Translations under genes and position numbers: made by a program | Notes under the pieces: generated by a model | The model's input: the letters and a program-made list of their open reading frames with translations, nothing else | What the model was told of the DNA's origin: nothing | Databases searched by the model: none | In this document: positions 22,656-32,820 of the stretch, piece after piece | Layout of the letters: each line of letters opens with the position of its first letter | Numbering within the stretch: position 1 is the first letter of the stretch | Source: Muraenolepis orangiensis | Taxonomy: Eukaryota; Chordata; Actinopteri; Gadiformes; Muraenolepididae | Assembly (NCBI GenBank): GCA_027704905.1 | Contig: CM051000.1 | Location: forward strand, 10,760,342 to 10,824,341 | Direction: 5' to 3' | Length of the DNA: 64,000 nt

Positions 22656-23126
22656 GGCAAAGCTTTGGTCTCGACAGGATGATTAACAACAAACCATTTC
22701 ATTCACTCTGTGTGATGTCCCTTTGCCGCTGATTGTTTTCTCTACCTCTATATTTATCAACATCGCAGTCCTGCGAGCATTTCAGTTTTTGTTATTTGTC
22801 TCATTGATGTTCCTACATGTCACAATGCTTAAATAATATATATACACTATAGGTTAGGTGAAAATGTTATCATAACTGACCTCAGATGAAAGCTATGAAT
22901 ATATCCTTTTAAATTATACTGAACATGCCATCATTTAAAATGAGTAAAGGTCCTGCAAATGAGCCTAAATTAGGATAAGAATCAGTGTCTCGAAGCCAAT
23001 TCATTGTAGGGGGTGGTTAACTTCATGTGCGGATATCTGTGACAAAGCTACCACTTACAAATGGTTACCATACAAAAATACCTTTAAAAAATAATGTGAT
23101 TAGAATTTGGCACCTTGAGTGGTACC

Positions 23127-24359
23127 CATAAGTGAAACTTTGGTCCATGGACTATAACCACCGCACACGGGCCTTCAGTGGAAGAGAGTGAAATCTCTCC
23201 CTTCCACGTGGTGTGATCAAGTGGTGTGTGTGGTGTGTAACAGAGTTGAAAATTATCCTCATAAATATAATTATTTCAAATGTTTTATTTCATCCTGCTA
23301 TAATCTTCCTGTATATCTTGTATTATATTGTAACAAGACAAATAACTTGTAAGCACAAGATAATAACTTGTGTGTAGTGGAATCCCAAATGTGATGTACT
23401 CCACCACAGTTATGGGACACTGAGGACTGTGCCATGACACTTGATCAAGAGGAGCTGGATACGTCCAAAGGAAAATGTGTGTTTCGCAGTTGTTCCTTGT
23501 AATGAAAGTATATTTGATCTTTGTATGACGCTTGTGGAGAAACTGGGCTTACCGTTGCCCAGTAAATGCCCTCTGATCTATATTGTGCGCACAAGTTAGT
23601 ATCTTGTGCGCACAAGATAAAAAGATTAACTTTTGGGACTTTAGGGGCTCCGTACAATAGGGAAAACTCCGAGAATACTATTATTTTTTTATAAAAATCT
23701 GTTTTACTGTAAAAGGAGGAATGCATAAGCATATCTATTAGTTAGCCAAGATGCAGCAGTTATTTTTGCCGCTTAATGCATCCTGTTGTCTATAAACTGA
23801 CATTACGAAGAAAATGCTTATATCTTGTCATGTCATTACGTTTGTAGAACTGGATGGGCAGCTCGAAATCAATGGATTGGCTGTTTATTTGGGAATGCAG
23901 GTACGTAGTAGTTACACTGATGTTAAATAAAAGTTTATTTGGGAATGAAGCTGAAGAAAAACTACAACTACTGAAACTACTGTTGAGGAATTTGTGCCTT
24001 GGCCGCCTTATCACCATACGCTGAGCATCAGTTATGGGTACAAGGACATGTGAATGGCCCTGAGTTTCACTCCCACAGGCCTGGCAAGGGAAGAGCCTCC
24101 AGAACGTCGATTGAGCGTGGTGCAACGATCGGCCCAGACCGACCCCCAAACCTCACAAGCTAGCGGCCTTCAATGGGAGAGGGTGAAATCGATCCCTTCC
24201 ACAGAAGTCTCTTAGCAGGCCGGCGTTTATGTGGTGAGAGTGACCACATGGTGTGCAACTGTTGAAAATGGTCTTCATGAAGTGAATTCTTTCAAAATTA
24301 CTATTTCAGGGTACGAACGCACATGGAACTGTGCTTTCCGCCCATTAAAACACTGACTC
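23127..24359. repeat. Pair of decayed direct repeats around 1 kb apart
   Basis: 23165-23290 and 24155-24310 share GGCCTTCARTGGRAGAGRGT, GAAATC, CCCTTCCAC, TGGTGTG, GTTGAAAAT and ATTTCA blocks in the same order. Between them lie palindromic CTTGTGCGCACAAG motifs (23585-23620). No coding gene is seen. Confidence 0.5.
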
Positions 24360-25604
24360 TTGCGCATACACAAACATATGGCTACACACATACCTCACCT
24401 GCACACTAACTACGAAGACAAAATATGGTACAAGCTTTTCTTATGGTTCAAACTTTTCATTTTTGACTTTTTGGTTTTTAGAAAGGAAAAAGTGATAAGC
24501 CTAATTTGTATTACCCACAGGTTGAATTGTCATTGGTTTGACAGTAAAGGCAGTCTGCCCGGGAACAGGGAACATTTATTTGGGTTCCTGGCCTGATTGG
24601 CCAGGTCCACTAAAGTTAAAGTAATTAACTGTATAGTTAAATTGTAGGCTTTAGAACCTGGTTATTTATTGGGTATTTTTCACTTGCTGTTGAGATGGAA
24701 GAACAGTGGATTGTGTTTTGTGTACGTGTCTGTTTGAATGGTGCTGGCCACCTGCCTATATGTTCAGCTGTCCTGTCGCGGTGAAGTGATTCTGAGTTGA
24801 GTTTGGTCGTAGGCAAGTCCTGACACAAACAGCTGAAATTAGACCTCTGTCGAAATTAATAATTTAAAAAAGTTAAATAAACCCTTTTTCTTTGGTAATC
24901 CTGCTGACTCTTGAGTTTTTTGAACACATCCACCGAAGGGCAGTAACCCTTGGTTCAGTTCTGTCACACATACTGCTATAATCATCCTGTAAATATTGTG
25001 TTAGTCTTAAGTTAAGTTAACTTTATTTTCCTTGTAGTAGGAATAATAGTAATAAATAATAATTATAGTAGTAATAATAATAATAATAACTAATAATAAA
25101 AATAAAAAATGTTTGCAAACAAAGTCAGCCTTTTAGCAGGCTATAGCGTTATAGTAGGACAGTGTTATAGTAGGCCTGTTTGAAGTTATTATTTTCAAAT
25201 ATAATATTCAATATTTGTATTAGAATTACCCACCTCCTGAAGAGTAATCTGGGGCTGAATTTGATCTACATTTATAACATAATCCAACTGAAATGCAGAA
25301 TATTTATTTTCACTGTCTGATTGTCTTGACAAAAAACGGTTTGTTCCAAAACCAAATATATTTTTTATCTCCTATCAACGACTTGAAATGCAGACAGGAA
25401 AAGTGTTAACACAGGTGTGTGTGTGTGTGGGGGGGGGGGTTCTATACAGGCTGCAGGCTAAATTTGACACTACAAGTTTCCCAATTGTTCTCCCAAGCCA
25501 GAGGCTGACTATGTATAATAATAGCCGTCTTAAAGCAAATATCCTTGAGGAAGGAAGTAGTGGTATGTTTACTTAACTACACACCAGGCATGGATGCCCT
25601 GCCT
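24360..25604. other. No gene recognised
   Basis: AT-rich non-coding DNA with a degenerate (TAA)n tract at 25040-25105 and a TG/G-run tract at 25414-25440. Confidence 0.5.
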
Positions 25605-26210
25605 ATCTCTCTCTAGGTTGTCCTCAGATGAGCCCTCCATCGTCGCTTCCATTCATCCTGGTTCTCCATACATCTGGCCAGTTCATTGGTACTCCATTCT
25701 TGAGTACGTCCACGTATGTTGGTGTGGGATGTCCACACCATGCCCGATGCCCGTGTGTTGGCTCCCACAGCACCAATTTGCTGGCTGGCAGTTCTTGATG
25801 CCTTTGGCAATGTCCCGCACCATCCACTGTGATGTTCCTGCGGACTCCCGCCGCTGGAAGTATAGGATTTTTGTTCTTCATGGTTGGCTTTACTATGCTG
25901 ATTAAGGACTGGGGGGCACAACTCCTCTCAGTCCTGGTTTTTAGTTCAGAGTGTCCTTCTCCTAGATGGGTTGCCTTCCATGGCTAAGAGCCCCATCTGC
26001 CCCTGCTATTTTGCCCATAGCTGGGACCTCTGCATTTGACCCATCCTAGTGTTAGGAGCAGTGGGCAGCCATTAGGACAGCGCCCGGGGAGCAGCATAGG
26101 GAGTGCCTTGCTCAAGGGCACTTAGGCAGTAACCTGGTGTTTCCGGGTCTTGAACCGTTGACCTTGCGGCTCTCAAGCCAAGTCCTTATCCACCGAGCTA
26201 CTGCCCCCAC
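25605..26210 (-). mobile_element. Non-LTR retrotransposon C-terminal remnant
   Basis: Minus-strand frames between 25921 and 25613 contain, in pieces, GTLPKASRTASQQI, TNIRGRTQEW and NELARCMENQDEWKRRWRAH. This is the tail of a LINE endonuclease/reverse transcriptase polyprotein (cf. TYVD.L...T.....L...M.DR..W). The 3' region (25960-26210) contains the antisense of GGATGGGTCAAATGCAGAGG and a CTTGCTCAAGGGCAC box. A plus-strand relative of this tail is at 41230-41400. The copy is frameshifted. Family (RTE/Rex or L2) is not certain. Confidence 0.6.
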
Positions 26211-26428
26211 AAATATAGCCTATAGCCTTGCATCATATTCTGTTATTTTAAAATGGATTTGCAAACGTGATACGCACATTACCTGTGTGCAGGATGTGTG
26301 TTTTGTTAACAGAGACTCTTCCTTGAACGATTGCACTGTACACACAAGTAACTGGAAAAACCTTCCTTGGTGTAATTGTATTGTTGTTTCAGTGTCTTTT
26401 GTTTGTTCATTCCACCCCTGGGTTTCAG
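26211..26428. other. Intron-like sequence before cryptochrome fragment c
   Basis: No coding signal. It ends in CACCCCTGGGTTTCAG, a good splice-acceptor context. Confidence 0.45.
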
Positions 26429-26626
26429 GTGTTTGAGGAGCTGGCCCTGGACGGAGACTATAGCAGCAACACGGGCAGCTGGATGTGGGTGTGGTCAGAG
26501 CCATAGAGATATGGCTCTGGGTGTCGTGTAGCAGTTCCTTCTTCCAGCAGTTCTTCCACTGGCTCGTGGGCCTTGGCAGGCGGATAAATCCCTCTGGAGA
26601 ATACATGGGGTATATAAGCGCCTATC
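26429..26626 (+). pseudogene. Cryptochrome pseudogene, exon fragment c
   Basis: Directly after TTTCAG comes V-F-E-E-L-A-L-D-G-D-Y-S-S-N-T-G-S-W-M-W-V. Then, beyond a small insertion, VSCSSSFFQQFFHW, GLGRRINPSGEYMG and Y-I-S-A-Y. Intact cryptochromes read VFEELLLDADxSVNAGSWMW, LSCSSFFQQFFHCY, and FGRRTDPSGDYIRRYIP. The match to the family exon boundary (GMK | VFEEL) shows this continues fragment b, 7.2 kb upstream. The insertion (about 26487-26520) brings an in-frame TAG. YCPV is lost, and the conserved FAD-proximal Asp of RRTDP has become Asn. Confidence 0.88.
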
Positions 26627-27017
26627 TCTGTCCTCCACCGTGCCTTCTTTTGGCATGTCTGTTTTATGTATAAAATGACATGATGATCATTTGACCCATT
26701 TCATTATTTTCACTTTATAAGTGACAATTTTGTAAAGCTATATTTATTTGTAATTTTACGTTTTTTTGAACATTATTATTTTTTTTTTTGCTACAACCTA
26801 GTTCTACACCCCATGATGTATCATGATGTATGTATCCCTTTAACATCTGAATGCTTTGAACAATGGCATAATAATAATAATAATAACAACAACTTGCCAT
26901 TCCCTCTGAACCAGTTAATTGCCACCTTAATGAGATCGACCGGCGGAACGAGAATGAGTAAAACGTCCAACCTGTAAACATTTACACGTGTCCCCTATGC
27001 GCTATTTTCACAACTTG
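26627..27017. other. No gene; AT-rich
   Basis: Contains poly-T (26762-26790) and a short (TAA)n tract (26868-26886). No exon is seen. Confidence 0.5.
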
Positions 27018-27085
27018 GGCGGCTACCCAGACCAGAACCTCCATTCGGAGTGTCCCGGAGTCAGTGCAGACAGAGGCCCGGGATG
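27018..27085 (+). pseudogene. Possible cryptochrome exon fragment d
   Basis: The plus strand reads L-G-G-Y-P-D-Q-N-L-H-S-E and then, after a 5-nt shortfall that changes frame, V-P-E-S-V-Q-T-E-A-R. This lines up with KLKGYPNRYIYEPW and APESVQKAAK, the next block of cryptochromes, and the order and spacing after fragment c fit. The match is short and no acceptor AG is obvious. Confidence 0.38.
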
Positions 27086-27109
27086 ACGATGCTCAGTAAG
27101 TGGACTGCC

Positions 27110-27310
27110 CTTCAAGATTCATATTTTTTTGCCATGTACAATGGAATGCTTATGAAAATTTTTTTTTTTTTTGTTATTTTTGCCTGCCAACCATTTCATA
27201 GTACTAGTATTGTTTAGTATAGTATAGTATTGTAAAGTTGAGTGTAGTATTGTTGTAGAAAAATCATACTGCGGGAGGGAATAGGGAGTAAGCATTCCAT
27301 AGTACTACCG
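27110..27310 (+). mobile_element. LINE 3' UTR fragment
   Basis: TAGTATAGTATAGTATTGTA then TTGTAGAAAAATCATACTGC, GGGAGGGAATAGGGAGTAAG and CATTCCATAGTAC match the tails at 31330-31425 and 37500-37590. No coding part remains. Confidence 0.6.
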
Positions 27311-27534
27311 CACACATCTGTGTGGACATGTGGCGCTCCGTCTTGGGAGCGGTTAATGTTGTTGGTCCACATCCGAAAGGGTTCTCGGACACAACCTCAT
27401 ATACACCATCGATCCGTATACTGTACTCAAACTCAACGGCAATACTTGCTTCAAAAATATATCTCAAAAAGTTGCAGTGAGCCGTTGCTATGGGGATGAC
27501 ACCTCCTCCCCCCGTCTTCCTTGAACTGCTACGA

Positions 27535-27790
27535 TACAACATGGGAGACCCAGACGCAGACTCTTAGGGTCTGGAAAAGAAGGTGATTTATTGAGAACAG
27601 GGATCTGTGGGGAAATGGCTGGGGGAATAATCAAACAGGCAGGAGTGCAGGAGGCGAAACCGAAGAGACGGTTGTGGCTGGAGAGACAGACGGGGGATGT
27701 TGGCAAGCAGGCAGGCAGGCAGGCAGGCGAGCAGTGGTCCTGGAGCACAGTCAATGTTAATGTTGAATGCAAAATGTCAGGAGCCGGGGA
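27535..27790. repeat. LTR-like dispersed repeat fragment
   Basis: The text CCCAGACGCAGACTC...GGTGATTTATTGAGAACAGG resembles antisense fish LTR ends. It contains GGCAGGCAGGCAGGCAGGC at 27708-27727. No boundaries or target duplication are visible. Confidence 0.35.
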
Positions 27791-27835
27791 TGTACTCTAA
27801 CCATTATGGTTGAAACAACAACCTGGGGTTGAGTG

Positions 27836-27836
<1 letters not shown>

Positions 27837-27890
<54 letters not shown>
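27837..27890. repeat. (CA)n microsatellite
   Basis: About 27 CA units. Confidence 0.97.
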
Positions 27891-27894
<4 letters not shown>

Positions 27895-28384
27895 GTATCA
27901 TTTCTACTCGGGTGGAATAAGAATCTTTCTCAGAGGTCCGGATACTAAGTTCAATGTCTTTATTGAACAAAGCATCAAATGAAAGCATCTATACTGCAGC
28001 AAGATGGAGCCTGCCGTGCCAATTCGCAGACTGGCGACGCGCTCCTTTGCCAAACATTATATAGAAAATAGTATCACAAACATCTACTACTCCTATTGGT
28101 CAAAGTAACAAACATCAACTAATACTATTGGTCTGAGAGGTACAACCAGTATCCACTACTCTGGTTGGTCACGGTGTCTTCATCGTCACGTCACAAGTTT
28201 ACAAGCTCAAACCCCCGGGGGGTCGTATTCCTGGCCACACCCGTTGGTTGCATCTCCGGCAACCCCAGGGGGTTGCATTCCTGGCAACGCCTTTTGGTCG
28301 CCTCAACACGCATGGCCCTTACAATGCATACAGTATCACAGATAGTGTTTTAGTTTTATACTTAGTGTATAAAAATACACTACA
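27891..28384. other. No gene; partial tandem duplication
   Basis: Non-coding. 28212-28300 holds two related segments (GGGGTCGTATTCCTGGCCAC and GGGGTTGCATTCCTGGCAAC). No gene is seen. Confidence 0.45.
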
Positions 28385-28479
28385 CATTCACACACACACA
28401 CACACACAATCACACACACACGCATACACACACACACAGAACAGACAGAGACACACACAGAACAAACACACAGTACATT
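28385..28479. repeat. (CA)n and CAGAACAGACAGAGACA simple repeat
   Basis: The CA-rich tract grades into the unit of the 31-bp minisatellite further right; a LINE tail separates the two parts. Confidence 0.85.
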
Positions 28480-28629
28480 ATATTACAGTCATTTAGCAGA
28501 CACTTTTGTCCAAAGCGACTTACAATAGTGCGTGCAACAAAGGTAGGTAAGAAAACAACTTGTCACCAGAAGTCATAAGTGCATTTCATTCCTAACAAGT
28601 CTCCAAAAACTGAGCCGGTGCTCAGGTAA
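28480..28629 (-). mobile_element. L2-like LINE 3' UTR, third copy
   Basis: ACAGTCATTTAGCAGACACT, CCAAAGCGACTTACAATAGT and GAGCCGGTGCTCAGGTAA match the 3' UTRs at 6277-6480 and near 7905. It is inserted inside the CA/31-bp repeat array and has no coding portion. Confidence 0.8.
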
Positions 28630-28820
28630 CAGAACAGACAGAGACAAACACACACACAAACAGAACAGACAGAGACAAACACACACACGAACAGAACAGA
28701 CAGAGACAAACACACACACAAACAGAACAGACAGAGACAAACACACACACAAACAGAACAGACAGAGACAAACACACACACAAACAGAACAGACAGAGAC
28801 AGACACACACACAAACAGAA
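28630..28820. repeat. 31-bp minisatellite, six copies plus part
   Basis: The unit begins CAGAACAGACAGAGACAAAC and ends in ACACACACAAA, starting at 28630, 28661, 28692, 28723, 28754 and 28785. The seventh copy is cut at 28820 by the hAT element and resumes at 30048. Confidence 0.95.
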
Positions 28821-28956
28821 CAGTAGCGTGGCGTGGTGAAAATTTTAGGGGAAGCCAGTTTTTTTTGGGTCAATAACGTAACCAGTTGAGTGATTACAGC
28901 GCCCGGTATCATTTTACACAGTTGTATCATACAGATGCAGGACTTGCACACGCCTG

Positions 28957-29472
28957 TTATCTAACCGACAGGTCCGCACGCACTCTCCAGCCAAAACTCT
29001 CTCGTCTTATTAATTTAAGCATTCCCCCCCCCCCCCCCCAAATGCATAACCAGCCGCTCAATGCGCAGTGCAGATTCGGTAATGAATAAAAAAGCTTCAA
29101 TTTCACAGCACAATCTATGTGATTTTTTGATTTACCGTGCCTCTCAATTGCCCGTGACAGGTTGGCAAGGTCGATGAATCCTGAAGTTGCCCAAGGATTG
29201 TTCAGGGAGCACGAATCCTTGTCAAAAAGAAGACATGGCCAGCAAAATAGACGCTGAAGTTCAGCGCTTCCAGTTAGCCACTCCGTGCGGACATAATTGT
29301 CCTCATTGAACGTCCGATTCGCTCCCTTTTTCCTCTGTGCACACAGCTCGAGTGTGGGCATGGGCCTGTCATCTGATTTAATTTTTAGTTGCTGCTGTAG
29401 CGGAAGTTTAGTAAAGTAGTTTTTTATTAAGTACGCCAAATCTCCACCCTCCATAATGCTTAATACTATCAA
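28957..29472 (-). pseudogene. TTF-type zinc-finger N terminus of a hAT transposase
   Basis: The frame contains NRTFNEDNYVRTEWLTGSAE, LQRLFCWPCLLFDKDS, WATSGFIDLANLSRAIERHG and SKNHIDC. The W-L-x-x-S...L-F-C-W-P-C-L-L-F signature followed by a hydrophobic spacer and H-x3-K-x-H is the TTF zinc finger found at the N terminus of ZMYM1-like hAT transposases. About 60 residues before 28960 are out of the domain and include a G-run artefact. The catalytic RNase-H-like and dimerisation regions are absent from the element. Confidence 0.8.
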
Positions 29473-29590
29473 ACGGCGAGGATGACAGTTACAGTACTAC
29501 GTACTGATGTTGATGTGATTTGATTGGATTTGTGAGTCAAGGGATTCCCTTCAAATCGATCCAATGGGATCAAGGGATCCCATTCCCTTG

Positions 29591-29622
29591 AAGGGAGGCC
29601 AGCCGTCTCTGGCCTCCCTTGG
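29591..29622. repeat. 12-bp inverted repeat in the hAT derivative
   Basis: AAGGGAGGCCAG and CTGGCCTCCCTT flank the loop CCGTCT. Confidence 0.85.
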
Positions 29623-29808
29623 CATGGCCCTGACCAATCACAGGTTGGCAGGGGGACATGACGTGCCTCATCTGATTGGTCAATCCGGGACAATCCCCCA
29701 TTTTTTTTTTCACCAAGGGAAGCTCATTCGGCTGGCCTCCTCTATTTCACCATAATATCTAGGGGGCGCTGTTGTTTCACTCTTTGTAAAATACTCAATG
29801 AGAATGGG

Positions 29809-29865
29809 GGAGAGACGGTCCGGCAGCAACACACAGGCTGTGTGTTGCTGCCGGACCGTCTCTCC
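29809..29865. repeat. Palindrome 1: 27-bp perfect stem, 3-nt loop
   Basis: Left arm 29809-29835 (GGAGAGACGGTCCGGCAGCA...) and right arm 29839-29865 are exact reverse complements around GGC. Confidence 0.95.
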
Positions 29866-29890
29866 TACTTTTTTTAAATTAAAATAAAAA

Positions 29891-29945
29891 AAATTCGGTA
29901 ATTCTCCTTTGCTGTGTGACACAGCAAAGGAGAATTACCGAATTT
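29891..29945. repeat. Palindrome 2: 27-bp perfect arms around one base
   Basis: Arms 29891-29917 (AAATTCGGTAATTCTCCTTT...) and 29919-29945 are exact reverse complements around a single G. Only 25 bp separate it from palindrome 1. Confidence 0.95.
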
Positions 29946-30055
29946 AAAAAAAAAATTATAATTTTAAAATGTATTAATATTATAACTACAATCCGAAAAA
30001 ACAGGGGAAGCCTGGCTTCCCTTGGCCTCCGGGAGAAAACGCCACTGAAACAGAA

Positions 30056-30829
30056 CAGACAGAGATACATGGGAAACACAAGGGGGAGGTAGAACACAAG
30101 ACACAAGGACTCGTTCACGACTGACAAGAATTCATAGCCTGAATCTCAGTGTCTTCATTGAAGATTTAGGATCAGAACTAAGCAGAGACATATTATCTCA
30201 GTTGCGTCATCCCACTTTATATTTACTTTTTGATTTTGTGCGTATATGAACACCCAACATAAATCTGGGAGTTAGTATTCATCAACTGTTTGATCAGTGT
30301 CTGTTTAGATGATCCTTTCAAGGCGCTATATACGGGTGGTTCATTTGAAAAATAAAATGAAAGAAACCTTTTTTATTTTTTGGTATTTACAACAATTTAT
30401 TTCAAGGGCTTTTTGTAATTATGTCGTCTTAGTGCGTGATTGATTTATATGTTTGTATGATATCAATTGTTTACCACACTCCAACTGAGTGGCATTGTCG
30501 ACGTGTAAATACAACGCGAGATCCACACAATGGTATTGTCTTTGTTGTCCCTGAACTGGCTCATCTATTGACGGATATTTCCCATCGCACACGTGTACTG
30601 TACCTGCAGGGATGTTTGCTCATCCCAGATAAAGAGAGCAGTAGTTAACCGGGGACAGGGGAATAAAAGACTCTATTAATGACCTCACTTCCATTCAGTG
30701 GCAGGTCAGAAAGCTACATCTCACACTGGTGGCACGAGGGTGGTGGGATGTGTCAGTGCACCACATTAGGGCCAATTGTATAACCTCTGGTTGAGCTTCC
30801 TGCTGGTTGATGCCATCACCTCACAAAAG

Positions 30830-30860
<31 letters not shown>

Positions 30861-31094
30861 ACTGTGTTTTGCTCATCTGCCCCAAAATAGGCCCATGGAG
30901 CTGGTTGAAGGGTCTGCTACAAAGAGGTTATTTTTTACAGAGGGATCCCAGCTTTGTTTATTTATCTTTCAGGAATGCACAGCCGGCGTGTCTCATGTTG
31001 CTCAGAACTTACTGTTCTTTGTTTGTCTTGTGCTGTGCTAAAATCAATAACGAATTTGCAATGAGAAGCACAAGAAATACAAAAAAAAAAAAAT
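30056..31094. other. No gene recognised
   Basis: Non-coding. C-run followed by (CA)n at 30829-30861. No exon or RNA gene is supported. Confidence 0.5.
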
Positions 31095-31440
31095 AACAAT
31101 TAATTGTACCTGGACTTACTGGACTGGACTTCATGGAGTCATTACTGTTACTACACTGTTATGCACTGTACTGCACTGTATTCACAATATGGTACTGCAC
31201 TACTGCCACAAGTTTTTTTGCACCATCTGCCATAGGTATGTATAATCCATTAGTTATTTTTATTGTGTATTGTATTGTTTTAATAACGTGTTATTTGTAG
31301 TATAGAATTGTAAAGTATAGGATATTATTGCATAGCATAGTATAGTGTAGTATAGTATAGTTTTGTAGAAATACATACTGTGGGAGTGAATAGGGACTAA
31401 GCATTCCATTGTAGGCTACTTATATATACATGGCATCTTG
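31095..31440 (+). mobile_element. LINE 3' UTR fragment
   Basis: GGACTTACTGGACTGGACTT, CACTGTACTGCACTGTATTC and, near the end, GAAATACATACTGTGGGAGT and GACTAAGCATTCCATTGTAG follow the same order as the 3' UTR of the LINE at 36835-37610. Confidence 0.65.
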
Positions 31441-32820
31441 AATCATGCATGTTGAATGTTGCTCTCAGATCTGCGGAGTCCTGCAGTCCAGAGTCCTCTT
31501 CTATGGACACTTCAGAGGCTCCAAGTGGCTTACAAGGCTCACGAGGCTCTAAGTGTTTCTTTATTAGGTTTTCAGAAGAAGAAAAAGGTACTAGGAAATG
31601 TGTTCTTATGTAATGTGCATGCCAAAAAGCTAAATGTTGAATTACTAATAAATCCACGATTCATCTTAAAGAAGGGTGCCACAAAACAGACATTAAGGTT
31701 AATCGTATGATTCAAAAAGGCACACCTGAAGTAATAAATTATCACAAAGCAATCAATTATCAAACAAATGTTAAAAACAATTTGATTTAGTTGAACATTC
31801 AAAGGTTATTCATTCTAAGGTTGGCAATATCATCATTTGAATTTCATGTGAAATATTACAAGCTTCTGTATCCACATGAACTGCATGCCTTAATCTTAAT
31901 TATTTTTCTGAATACATTTTCCATGTATTATTATGTTTTTTATTTATATATAATATTATTACTATTATTATTGTTATTATTCTTATTATTCTTATTATTA
32001 TTATTATGTATTAACAGTACACAACATGGATAGCTTGTCTTTCAGTAGCTCATGGAAACAGTAAACAAACAAAACAGAAGTGCCTGCTTCAACACAACTT
32101 CGACAAGGAAACTCATAACTCATATGGAAAATGCAAGTCACACAGCAGCGCCTTAAACACAATAGGACCACTTGAAACGATTAGTCTGTCTACATGACAT
32201 CAAAGTGTGACTGGGCCTTTTGGTCTCCCAGTCTGCTGTATTGAAATGAGCAGCAAGGTAGCTCTCTGTAGCTCTAGGCGTCCAACTGTCTGTCGTTAGA
32301 ATATGCAATAGAAGGCTTTTCTGATGCAAGTGAAAGGCTTTTCTGACATAATTTAAATGTTTTGTTGTATAAGGTTGGAATTACTGTCTGGGCAAAAACA
32401 AAGTGTGCGAGAGGGTCGTAACACAAGTGCATTACGGGTCAATCACCTTGTTGTTGAACCTTGTGTCCTCTACCATAGAGATGGGTCTAATATCTGCCGC
32501 TATCACTGTGGTGATCTCTGTGGACCGGCTACCGACGGCAGCAGCATTTACTGCTGCCTGCAGGCTGTGGGTTGAAGTGGTTCATTTGTTCACCTATAGT
32601 CCCGCGTGCTCACTTGGGACCTGTTTGGACCCACTCGTAAACCCTGTCGGTTTATGTGTACACATATTTCTGTTAACTAGCAACTAGGAGTGATACAAAA
32701 TTGATACCAAAGCGCATTAAATAGTTATTTATCCGAATCTATATGAATCTAGTTCACAGCTGTTTGTTTTGTCCTACTATCAGCTTACAAGGTCTGAGAT
32801 GTAACATGTAACAAGACTCT
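31441..32820. other. No gene recognised
   Basis: AT-rich; degenerate (TTA)n at 31955-32010. No coding exon is supported. Confidence 0.5.

Larger units (their letters stand above)
21249..23126 (-). mobile_element. Unclassified element with long terminal inverted repeats
   Basis: The left end GGTACCACTCAAG (21249) is the reverse complement of the right end CTTGAGTGGTACC (ending 23126). Inverted similarity continues inward for about 430 bp on the left and 345 bp on the right. It includes AAGTGGTAACTTTGTCACAG (left) paired with CTGTGACAAAGCTACCACTT (right), and TGACATGTAGGAACATCAAT (left) paired with ATTGATGTTCCTACATGTCA (right). A subterminal direct echo (CAAGTGGTATCTTAGTCACAG) sits at 21853. 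The minus strand carries one recognisable ORF (22281-22655). No target duplication is visible. The superfamily is unknown to me. Confidence 0.75.
28821..30047 (-). mobile_element. hAT transposon derivative inserted in the minisatellite
   Basis: Starts CAGTAGCGTGGCG and ends AACGCCACTG, with perfect 8-bp duplications AAACAGAA at 28813-28820 and 30048-30055. Near each end is GGGGAAGCC(A/T)G. It keeps only the N-terminal transposase exon (minus, about 29455-29090) and otherwise consists of palindromic DNA, so it is an internally deleted, non-autonomous derivative. Confidence 0.93.

Noticed and set aside
27588..27800. Possible plus-strand small protein with a GRQAGRQAG run
   Set aside because: It comes from the GGCA repeat in an LTR-like segment.
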